A DNA stretch of 31,467 nt from Brachionus koreanus (Eukaryota > Rotifera > Eurotatoria > Ploima > Brachionidae): positions 426,648-458,114 of the forward strand of contig PJRA01000198.1 in assembly GCA_016987375.1 (NCBI GenBank). The letters run 5' to 3'. Positions 23,133 through 31,467 of the stretch are shown in pieces. A model generated the notes under the pieces. The model did not search any database and was not told the DNA's origin. It saw only the letters and a program-made list of their open reading frames with translations. Each line of letters starts with the position of its first letter. Position 1 is the stretch's first letter. A program made the translations under genes and the position numbers.

Positions 23133-23404
23133 AAAAAATAATTTTAATATTTATGTGTTTGTTTTTTTTCAATTCCCCTCAGTGTTAAAAGAAAAACCTG
23201 GTTTTAAATTAAATTCAAGTATGCACACAGGCCTAGTTACATAAATAAACTAAAAAAAAAATTTTGAAATTATCTAAATTTTTTATTTCGGTGTGAAGCT
23301 AAGTTAAATTTAAATAATTTAATAGTAATTTATGCTAATGATTGAAAATCAATTTTTGTTACATTTGAGAGATTTGTCAGCAAATATCAAGCCTTGAGTT
23401 CAAT

Positions 23405-24507
23405 ATGATTGATTTGTCGAGTAAAAATTCAATTTCGAAGTTGAACGAAAACATTCTGTTACTGGAAACTCACAGTATTTAGGATATTAATAAAATTTAA
23501 TTTTTTTTTTTTCATTTTTTTTTTAAAGTTGTTCAAATTGAGTTTTTAAGCAGCAAAATAGGGGGACTTAATGATTCTGGTGAACTCAGGGACGAACTGT
23601 AAATGAATTTTATCAATTTAAATTTTTTTTATTAATTAACAAAATGTTATTATCTTTTATTAAAAATTTATTGGCGAGTTGTTATCTTTGTTTTAAGATT
23701 AGACTGGCAACAAAGAGCCAAACAAATAGTCTCAAGCGCACAAGAAAACTTTAAAAATTTAGAATCAAATACAGTATATAATAAGCTATATACACGACTA
23801 AACAAGAAAAAATAATTTTATTTTTTATTTTTGATCATATTATAAGGCGGAAAGCAGAGTCCAAAAAGAAAAGGCTGTAGACGATTTAATTCGTATTGTT
23901 AATAAGCTAAAAAGTTTAGTCCAAGCCTCACTGCTTAAAGAAAAGGTAAATGCTATTTTTGACTTGGCGCGCTCATTTGTTTCATATTGTCTTTTCAAGG
24001 AGCACAGTCTTGACCAGCTTTGCAGTCATTCTTTAGTGTCCAATTTTTTGTTTCAAAATAGTCAAAATTTTGTTGTCAGTTCAAGCAATTTGGACGAAAT
24101 AAAACCTGTCAGGGACTGTAACAGTCAATTTTTTCAAATGGAATCAGACATAAACTTTTTGAATCGAATCATCCGTGATATTTCTTTAATAGCACATGAA
24201 AATGATGACATTATTGGTTTGGATTCACCTTTTGATTTGATTATTTTTCTAAAATAATTTTTAAAAGAAAAAATTCAAATAAAAACAGAAGAAAATATGA
24301 ATCAGAACACTGGTGCTAATCGGTTACATTTGGCAGAAAGTGAAGATGCTGGGGTAAAGAACAAAAAAGAAATTTATTCAAAATTTATTTCTAACTGTTT
24401 TTCTTTTCAAATAGATAAGAAAACTAAAAGAAAAAGTGACATTTTTTATTGCAATATTTATTTCCTTGTCAATTTTTTCGCTAATTATACTCGCCATTTT
24501 AGTTTGA
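23405..24507 (+). CDS. Syntaxin 7/12-like Qa-SNARE
   Basis: Seven short exons: 23405-23474, 23529-23598, 23698-23773, 23847-23945, 24000-24216, 24289-24353 and 24415-24507, giving 229 aa. Endosomal Qa-SNAREs drive fusion between late endosomes, lysosomes and recycling compartments. Seen: an N-terminal three-helix (Habc) region with IEFLSSKIGGLNDSGELRDE and QKEKAVDDL, the spacing of STX7/STX12; a SNARE helix starting at M152 (MESDINFLNRIIRDISLIAH) aligned to the family's 'LEADI..I..IFKDL..MIH'; then EENMNQNTGANRLHLAE; a basic juxtamembrane RKLKEK; and a C-terminal anchor (about 207-229) ending in the membrane. The anchor exon is in a frame hidden by ORF calling. N173 occupies the ionic-layer Gln position. 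The junction 24216/24289 removes about three residues relative to other syntaxins; the acceptor at 24268 would add four instead. Exon calls rest on splice sites and phase. Confidence 0.85.
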
Positions 24508-24576
24508 TATTTTAAAAAATAATCAACGCACTATAAATTTTAATTTTGGAGAAAAATGTAAATTTTAAATCATTTT

Positions 24577-24582
24577 AATAAA
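24577..24582 (+). terminator. Polyadenylation signal of the syntaxin gene
   Basis: AATAAA 70 bp after the syntaxin stop, followed by a long A-rich run. Plausible transcript end. Confidence 0.5.
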
Positions 24583-25588
24583 AAAAAACAAAAAAACAAA
24601 AAGATTGTTGTTTTTTTATTCAACTTTGGTGCAAAAAAATAAAACAAGTTTTGAAAAGCACCGCTTTATCTATAGAAAAAAAGCAAATATTTTATTTCGA
24701 AAAAGATTTTAAAATCCTGATCATGATCAAATTACTATTTTGTACTAAAATTAAAATCTAATTTTTTTTTTTTATTTGAACAAAGATTTTCTCTTTTGGA
24801 CAATAATATTTTATTTGAAATGATGACCAAAAATTAAGTCGAAAAAATTTGAATAAATATTAAACTTGAATTGAATTTTGGTAATTACATCTAGTTTTTG
24901 AACTATTCAGATTAATTTTTCAAAAATTCTAATTTCAAGTAATTCATTAACCAACAAAAAAACACTTGAAAATTACAATAGTTTCACGCTTCTTCATTTG
25001 TTTAGTGCAAAATTCATCTCAAAAATTCTATTAAAGTGCTGATATTTTTCGATTTGAGACTAATAAAGAAAAATATTTCTTAACTTTTTTATAGTTTTAA
25101 ATATTTAAAAATAGTTTTCTTTAAAAAAATTTGGTAAATTTTTTTATTTTTTCACTATTAAATGTTAAAAATTTCTTTAACTCTTTTTCTAAAGCAAAAA
25201 AAATTATGTTCAATATCTTAGTTGCATCATTAAATTAAGAATAAAACCTAAATTTTGATTAATTTAGATTCAGTTCATTTTTCAAACTTAAACTTTTAAT
25301 GCAACTTTTCAAAAATATCAAATTTGAACCAAATAATTAAACAGGCAAAGTAAGAGAATATACCAAAAAAATTAATTGAAATTTAAAAAAGTATGGACCA
25401 CGTTTTTTGTATATACATTTATTTATTTTTTTATTGCAAGGCTGGTCAAGCTTAGTTCCTTCAGCAAAAAACAAAAAATTAGATAGTTTTATTTAAGATT
25501 AAGGTTTAATGACAGTATGTGTTTTGAATTAATGGAAAGAATTCATCAATAGTAAGATAATAGCTACACGATGGTGTAGATTAGTGGA
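24583..25588. other. Intergenic region without a supported gene
   Basis: About 1 kb of AT-rich sequence between the syntaxin gene and the LINE debris. All frames are closed by frequent stops; nothing is recognised. Confidence 0.55.
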
Positions 25589-25750
25589 CATTTCTTGACT
25601 CCAAAGTATGCTTTTATTCAATTATGATTGGGATTTCTGGTTAATTTCATCGATTTGATTTTTTAGGTTTAGTCGTTTTTCAAATGTGATTCCCAGGAAT
25701 TTAATGGATTTTGAATAAGGCAGGGTTTTAGCTTTGGAAAATATTATACA
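25589..25750 (-). pseudogene. LINE (I/Jockey-type) polymerase fragment, minus strand
   Basis: Minus-strand reading gives CIIFSKAKTLPYSKSIKFLG, then ITFEKRLNLKNQIDEI and a stop before LNKSIL. The 'IKFLGITFEKRL..QI' pattern is the segment following the RT catalytic region in I/Jockey/CR1-type LINEs. It contains a nonsense codon and has no intact ends. It faces away from a plus-strand piece that begins near 25944 and continues almost exactly where this one stops in the element. Confidence 0.75.
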
Positions 25751-25943
25751 GGTCGAAGTCTACCAGAACAGCTTAGGAGCACAATATATTAAGAAATATA
25801 TAAGAAGTGTGAAAAAAGATTGATATAATTATTTAATCTTTTGGATTATCCGAATTTCTAAGCTTTTGAACTGACTTTGATTTTTTAATTTTTATTAGGA
25901 AGTTTTTTGATTATAAATATTTAAGAGTTAATTCTCTTTATGA

Positions 25944-26515
25944 TTCGTTAATTCTCTGTCCCGGCTAAACATCATTAAAATACTCTCTAACAAAAAATGG
26001 GGTCTGAGTAAAACAACTTTAAGCTCAATTTTCAAATCCCTTATAGGTTCAGTTATTGACTATTCTTTTCCCTGTTTAAATGTATATAGCGAAAGTAATT
26101 TAAAGAAACTCCAAGTTATCCAAAACTCTGCAACACGTAGCATCCTTAAACTTAAATATGACACCCCCTCCGAAAGGTTATTTAACTGTACCCGTCAAGA
26201 TTTGAAGTTGCATAGGGTCGATAACCGTTTGTTTGATTTAGGCGAGAGCTGTATTAGAAGAAGTCTGCAGAAACAACTACGAACTGTGAACGAGTTTAAA
26301 CTCAACTTTGAATCTAGAGATATAACATATCCTACTCCATTGTGCGGTTATTATCTTATAATTGATCAACTATATCCACTTATACAAACTCCAGTTTTAT
26401 CTAATTTTTGAACTTATTTTTAAATTTTTAACGATACTATCTTATTTTTAAACATTTTTTTTTCTTTTTTATATAATTTAAAGCTTTTTTATTTACACAA
26501 TAAATAATAATAATA
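25944..26515 (+). mobile_element. 3' end of an I/Jockey-type LINE, with (TAA)n tail
   Basis: A 155-codon open frame (25944-26411) reads FVNSLSRLNIIKILSNKKWG, then TLSSIFKSLIGSVIDYS, LKKLQVIQNSATRSILKLKY and TPSERLFNC, followed by a stop. This is the C-terminal part of the LINE ORF2 polymerase, after the RT core. A short 3' UTR ends in a TAA-repeat tail at 26501-26515, typical of I-clade elements. The frame has no stop, so the insertion may be fairly young, but it is 5'-truncated or inverted and cannot mobilize itself. Confidence 0.85.
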
Positions 26516-26660
26516 TGACTAGTGTGATATATCAAATTGGAGAATAAAAAATTCTACTCTACAAATTAGTGTTTTTAATTTTTGTTTAATTCACTCAATA
26601 AACAATTTTAGATAAATAAAGTGATTAATTTACTATAGAGGAGATTTTCTATTGAAATTT

Positions 26661-27026
26661 TCATCTTCCATTTATAAATTCAATGTTCTGGTTCACTAAG
26701 GTATTTATTAAAATGAGATTCAATGTTCTTTTTTCTAAAAATGAAAAATGTAACGAGAAAGAAAATGTAAAGAGAAGAGGGCTTATTACTAATACTTGTG
26801 GGACATCAGCTTTTATTTGAAATGGACCACTTAGTGAGTTATTTGTGTTTACTTTGAAGTGTCTAAAACTGAGGAAGGATATTATCCAAAGGGTGATGTA
26901 ATATGGCACCTTAAGCTCAATAAAATGCTTTGGAAATATCAAGGAAAATACCACATGTGTTTTTTGCTGAGAGACATTAATTTATCAGCCGTTCTTCTGT
27001 GTTAACGAAATCCCGATTGCTCCTCG
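26661..27026 (-). pseudogene. LINE reverse transcriptase fragment, minus strand
   Basis: From 27026 downward the minus strand reads EEQSGFR, a stop, HRRTADKLMSLS, then after a frame change GIFLDISKAF (RT catalytic motif A), and after another frame change YITLWIISFLSFRHFKVNTN and a 'VPQVLVISPLLF' version of the RT motif VPQGS-SPLLF. Frameshifts, stops and the lost Gly in PQG show a decayed copy. It may belong with the 25589-25750 fragment, split by the plus-strand insertion, or be a separate copy. Confidence 0.82.
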
Positions 27027-27121
27027 CATACAATCATCTTACTTTCGAATCATGCATGAAGATCACTTTATTTATCAACTAAAGCTAATTGCTTTAAAAA
27101 AAAAAACATCAAATATTTAGA

Positions 27122-27360
27122 CTATTTGAATTCATAGGTGGTTGTTGATTGCCTTAAATTTTGCGTGATTAAAATTAGAATTCCGCGTTTATTTCCCGTG
27201 GTAATTAGATACACTGAACGATTTTCAAGGGAACATAAAGAATCGAAATAATCAAAGTAAATATTAAATTTAAAATCAGCAGGAAGTAATTTTTTTTCTA
27301 AAATGCTCTTAAATTTATCAAATAGGCTAGCTAGTTGTTGTGTGGAAATATGCACTTGAA
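27122..27360 (-). CDS. Orphan exon-like ORF, function unknown
   Basis: The minus strand has an AG acceptor (ATTTTAG) ending at 27361, then 79 codons to a TAG: starts QVHISTQQLASLFDKFKSIL and ends with TTTYEFK. The composition is mixed and protein-like rather than the poly-Lys/Phe/Asn of random AT-rich ORFs. I recognise no domain and no upstream exon. It could be the last exon of an unfound gene, a decayed gene, or chance. Confidence 0.25.
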
Positions 27361-27473
27361 CTAAAATCTTAAATTACGAGCTAACGGCCAGAATGACACT
27401 AGTATTATCAATGAAACAAATTTAATAAATTCGATCTAATCAATAAAATACCTTTTTTGTTTTTATTTTCTAG

Positions 27474-27646
27474 TAGGCAAACGACAAATTTTGAACAATG
27501 CAGATTTTATCATGTCGAGAAAATTTCTCGAATTTCTTCGTCACCCACATCAAACAAATCAGATAAATCACAAATGCGAATACTCGCGGTATTTTTTAAT
27601 CAATATTTATCCATCAGTGTATGTTGAATCGTCTTTAAATATCAAA
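27474..27646 (+). CDS. Candidate internal exon, function unknown
   Basis: A strong acceptor (a pyrimidine-rich tract ending TTTTCTAG at 27473) and a consensus donor (AAA|GTGAGT at 27647) bracket 173 bp. One frame is open throughout (GKRQILNNADFIMSRKFLEF, then HKCEYSRYFLINIYPSVYVE); another frame is open for most of it. 'YFLINIYPSVYVESSL' is faintly like the 'C..L.....PAG.YVDPYEL' segment of PIG-X, a subunit of GPI mannosyltransferase I, but no partner exon with the rest of PIG-X was found. Treat as unassigned. Confidence 0.3.
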
Positions 27647-27859
27647 GTGAGTAAAGGATGCCTTAAAGCAGTTTTACAAATAGTCTAAATCTTTTAATTA
27701 TTAGTCAAACAAATTCGCTGCCATCTGTACTTTACTTAAGAAAAAATATTTTCAAGTAGGCCAACACAATATGACTAAGAGGCACAGCAAGACATTAATT
27801 AAACAAATAAGTTTGTTGTTGGCCTGAGTGAACGTTTCGAATCGATTGAGTTCAATAGG

Positions 27860-27936
27860 TTATCGATCAGAACGGCTTTTGGTTATGCAATGTTCAATGT
27901 ATTCAACCAATGCTTCCGTTTTTGCTCGAATGATGT
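27860..27936 (-). CDS. Candidate terminal exon, function unknown
   Basis: On the minus strand, after a TTCAAG acceptor ending at 27937, two bases complete a codon and 24 codons read IIRAKTEALVEYIEHCITKS and SDR before TAA. The block is clearly less AT-rich than its surroundings and uses coding-like residues with a helical, amphipathic pattern. No upstream exon was found and I do not recognise the protein. Confidence 0.25.
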
Positions 27937-28292
27937 CTTGAATATTAAAATTTGTTTATTTATTTTTTTTGTTAATTTGGCACATAATTAAATTGCATGT
28001 GTCGAAAGTTTGTCAAAATTGATTTTAAATTAGTTTCATTTGGCCAAAATATCAAGCTTTATGTTTGACATTTTTTTATCTAATTTACATGTTTTTATTG
28101 AGTATTAAGCAATTTTGTCACCAAAACATTTTGAATTTATGTTTATCATACTTAAATAATTTATTTATACCTTCTAAGCTGTAAGATTAATTCGGTATAT
28201 AAAAAATAGCGAATTAGATAGGTTTCGAATCAAGATAAATTGAATATCCTACTTCATTTTGTAATTGCTGCCTTATTATTTCTTCAATTTTC

Positions 28293-28501
28293 TCTGAGCC
28301 ATTAGATTTATTTATTTAAAAAATAATTTAGGCGAAGTCTTGGCCGGTTGGAATGGAGACTTAGTCCTTCCTTTCAGCCACATGATTAATTTTTGATGTC
28401 GCACAATGTTGCAAAATTACAAAAAAGTTAATTTAGATTGAGTTTAGCTTTTAAATTTTTTAAATGTTAGAAAATAAAAAATAAATCTGAGCCATTAGAT
28501 T
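28293..28501. mobile_element. Short retroposed insertion flanked by a 16-bp direct repeat
   Basis: TCTGAGCCATTAGATT occurs at 28293-28308 and again, exactly, at 28486-28501. Between them lie 177 bp that end in an A-rich tail (GAAAATAAAAAATAAA) touching the second repeat. This is the signature of target-primed insertion: target-site duplication plus A-rich 3' end, with the element on the plus strand. The insert has a G+C-richer core (28333-28420). Its source (SINE, truncated LINE or processed RNA) is unknown; a pol III A-box-like TGGCCGGTTGG is present but no good B box. Confidence 0.55.
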
Positions 28502-30256
28502 AATAAACATATGTAATGTATCCTGTAACACTACATTTTCATTATAAATATTTTTAATGTTTTCTTATTTTTTTTAAACTATCTTTTCTGCATTTAATTT
28601 TTATTTTTTAATCTGAACCAGCATTAGATCAGTACTGAAAACAAAAAATAAATAAAAAAAAACAAATAAAAATAGATAGCATCAATTAGTAGGAAAATTT
28701 TGAATAAAATTTGTTTATTTTTTAATTTGAAATAAAAATAGTTGTGAATAAAATTTTAAATTCTTAGAATTAAATTTTTTATTTAAGTAAATAGACAGCA
28801 TTGTCATTTTTTATTTTTTTTTTTTGATTAAATTTAACTTATTTAAAAATTTAACTCAAAAATAAAAAAATTCGCGCATTTTTTTATAAGTGTAAAATTT
28901 TTGAATATTTTTTTTTTCTAAAAAAAATTGTTATTTTAGAATAAAATTTTGGTATATTGCAATATAAAGTGGTGATTTACTAGGTTTTTGTTTTTTATGC
29001 TTTAGAATTCAAGGTTTCTGTCAATTGAGTCAATACTTAGAAGACCTGTTGATTAGTGCTTTTTAAAATTTATTTTTAAAATTGTGTGTTTTTTCATTTG
29101 GTCACAAGCATAATTACAAAACGTGTCTAAAATGAGATAACTATCAATTTAAATTCAAAAATTTAGATCACGTTTGAATTTAAATTCAAATTAAGTATTT
29201 AAAGACAGTTAAGTTATATTTTTTTCAATAAAATGTTAAGACTTAAATGATCCTAATTTTTTAAAATGCTAAACTTAGCTTTAGTTAATAGTCTTTATAG
29301 TAATCAATTAATCAAAATTTCATTTATTATTTTTTGTATGCAATTGCTAGGATTATGTGTCTGTGTGTGTGTGTGTGGTTATGTGAATGATTGTACGCAT
29401 AGCGCATAGGGAATAAAAATGTAATTTAAAAATAAAAATACATCACGTAATTAGAAAATCAGTCAAACATGATCAATAGAGCAATTAGTCTCATTAAAAT
29501 TCATTTAAAACAGTAAAGTGAAACAAATAGCTCAAGGATAGTCAGTGAAGCATTAAGTCCGAGTAAAATTTTACCTAAAATATGTTCGTTTTTGATTTCT
29601 AATTGCTTGAATCAGATAAGATAATTACATATTTCGACTATCTGAACTCCATCTGGCCAGGTTTCTAGTGCATATGTGTAGCCAGTAGGCAAACTTTATA
29701 ATTAAACCTAATAATTATGTAATTTTACACTAAGTCCTTGATCTATCTGACTCAAAGCTATGTTTTCTAAATAGATAATAATGGAATTTCTCATCGATAT
29801 TTTGTTTACACTCTTTAGGATGTCTTTTTGACTTTAGTCAGCTATTTCAGCTTCTAAATAGCATCACAACAAACTGTTAATAAATTCAATTAGCATGTTT
29901 TTTCGCATATTCATAAACTTGGATCTACTTCAATAAATATTTAAATTTAAACAAGATAATAATAAAAAAGTTGTTAAAAGAATTACAAAAAAAAGTATTC
30001 GTGTTTATTCAAATTAAAATTGGTTGTCAAGTCATTAGGGTTTTCTCAGGCTAGATTAATTTTATTTACAAGTTAAAAAAATACAAAAATAATAGCTGAA
30101 TAATATGTTTATTATTGCAAGAAATTGTATAGCCACGGGACTAGGCAAGCAAGAAAAAAAACAACTCAGGTAAAGATAATAAAAATAAGTTTATTATTCT
30201 GACTAAAATTAGATAAAATTCTCATAGTAAAATTAATCATTTAAATTCTCATCCAG
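28502..30256. other. AT-rich region without a supported gene
   Basis: Mostly A/T runs with stops in all frames, apart from the TG repeat. A small open segment with a good donor at 30170 (CTCAG|GTAAAG) exists near 30105, but it does not join in frame to the ORF after 30257. Confidence 0.5.
29362..29377. repeat. (TG)8 microsatellite
   Basis: Eight uninterrupted TG dinucleotides in gene-poor sequence. Confidence 0.85.
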
Positions 30257-30576
30257 TGTGCTGTTTAACTCCAGCTCTCAAAGTCAAAGTCACTAATTCA
30301 GGTGGTTTTTGTTTTATTAGCAAACAAAATTCCATATTCGACTTGAGCAAATATTTAATCAATTTTAAAGATCAATATTTAGGCTATCGGTTATGCTCGA
30401 TTATCAAGATTGAGGACATTAAGAAAACTCGGCCCATAATCGTGTTATTTACAAATTATACCAAATTGAAATTAACACTTTTTCTTTTGTTTTCAGAATC
30501 ACTTAAAGAATATTTAGAAATACCAGTTGCTAATTTGTCAAAATTCGATTGTGTAACTATATATAGTTGCTTTTAA
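30257..30576 (+). CDS. Orphan ORF, possibly a LINE ORF1 remnant
   Basis: 105 codons open from a CATCCAG acceptor-like site to TAA. The reading includes FDLSKYLINFKDQYLGYRLC, IEDIKKTRPIIVLFTNYTKL and LEIPVANLSKFD. The order 'RPIIV.F..Y......L......L......I.V..DLSK' resembles the RNA-binding region of some LINE ORF1 or pre-endonuclease segments, and LINE pieces are common nearby. No zinc knuckle or endonuclease motif follows, so the call is weak; it could equally be a chance ORF or an exon of an unknown gene. Confidence 0.25.
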
Positions 30577-31467
30577 ATAGCTTGTAGAAATAGCTTCGTA
30601 CCCGGCTCATTAATCCACCCATTTCAAATTAATCCTTGTGTAAGCAGGCATTTATTTTGGTATTCAAAAAGCCAATAAATAAATTAAAAAGGTTATCTGA
30701 ATGAATAGATTAAATTAAAGCAATTTGTTTAATCCAGATTAAAGTCATCATGTAGTCTTTTATCTATTAATTTATACCTTAGATAAGCAAGTTAGGACAA
30801 TAAAAGAATTCTCATATTCGGTATTCTTTTATTTGATTTTGAATAAATGATAGTTATGCACGAGAAGACAGCTAATTGAGTATAAAATATAATCCGAATT
30901 AATAATAGGCTTAAGTGAGCAAAATGCTACTTTGATTCATCTAAAAGACAGATTTAATTAAAGATCTTGCCCTATGAAAATATCAAATTAGACCACTTTT
31001 TCTTGTCTTACAAAGTTAGCTTATCTTTGGTTGTCATTTGACTATTAGACAGCAGTTTAACTAACTTAATGATGTTTGTCTGTTCTTCCTTTTAGAACAC
31101 TTTTAAGTTTTGGATTAATATTTAAAAAAAAAAAAGTAAATTAAACGATTTAATTTAATTGTTTATTTAACCTTTGGGTTCTCGCCTATTCAGTGTTTTG
31201 TTTTTTAAAATTAAATAAAATTAAAAAAAGATAAGTTTCAGTTTCTAAATTTGGATAGTAGTATTAAATAATAATTTGGAAAATAAAATATTTTAATAAA
31301 GTAATTTTTAAGGCTTTAATTCATTTTTTGTTTATAGTTTGTTTCCTTATACTGAATAAATATGTTTATGCTATCAAATTCTTAAAAAATTATTGAAAAT
31401 TTATCCACCCTCAGCGTGAAGAAAAAATCTTGTTTTGGTCTAGTGTTAGTTAAATTAAATTTTTTTT
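30577..31467. other. AT-rich region without a supported gene
   Basis: Nothing recognised up to the end of the window: no ORF of note, no RNA gene, no clear repeat. Confidence 0.5.

Noticed and set aside
27474..27646. PIG-X annotation for the candidate exon
   Set aside because: Only a faint local resemblance, with none of the later conserved PIG-X segments found on the plus strand.
30105..30169. Mini-exon starting with ATG and followed by a good donor
   Set aside because: Its phase does not fit the acceptor of the downstream 30257 ORF, and no other partner exon is seen.
1..31467. CRISPR arrays, operons, tRNA or rRNA genes
   Set aside because: No regularly spaced repeats, prokaryotic gene layout or cloverleaf-like sequence was found by eye; tRNA genes would need a covariance-model scan to exclude fully.

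Overview
This is a eukaryotic, animal nuclear window. It is very A+T-rich, and its genes are split by short GT-AG introns, mostly 46-100 bp. The proteins point to a metazoan: a Shal/Kv4 potassium channel, a Gi-type G-protein alpha subunit, a MAK/CILK1 ciliary kinase, RanBP3, and an endosomal syntaxin. The species cannot be fixed from sequence alone. A small AT-rich invertebrate with compact genes would fit (mite, orthonectid, rotifer or similar).

Layout. Positions 1-5282 are an AT-rich stretch with no supported gene, only simple repeats. A Kv4 gene follows on + (5283-7377), then a dead RTE-like LINE fragment on - (7889-8590). Next is a Gi-type alpha subunit on - (10781-12024) and, read divergently from it, a MAK/CILK1-type kinase on + (13545-17839). 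The kinase has a long disordered tail, its last intron contains a 596-bp assembly gap, and a consensus X-box (RFX site) lies about 400 bp upstream of its start. LSM8 (18077-18468) and SPTLC1 (18989-20652) follow on -. RanBP3 (21250-22977) and a syntaxin-7/12-like Qa-SNARE (23405-24507) are on +. From 24.6 kb to the end, gene density collapses into LINE debris: I/Jockey-like pieces in both orientations, a short insertion flanked by a 16-bp direct repeat, and a few orphan exon-like ORFs that I cannot name.

The genes do not form a pathway or operon. They are independent loci: membrane excitability, G-protein signalling, cilium length control, U6 snRNA biogenesis, sphingolipid synthesis, nuclear export and endosomal fusion. 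The six-frame ORFs hide much of this because exons are short. I rebuilt exon joins by hand from splice sites, codon phase and family similarity; all seven models give an open frame to a stop codon. The points most worth checking are the X-box at the ciliary kinase, the Asn at the ionic layer of the syntaxin, a possible second PH/RanBD-like domain in RanBP3, repeated acidic-LF motifs in the kinase tail, and the head-to-head LINE halves. No prokaryotic system, CRISPR array or toxin system is present.
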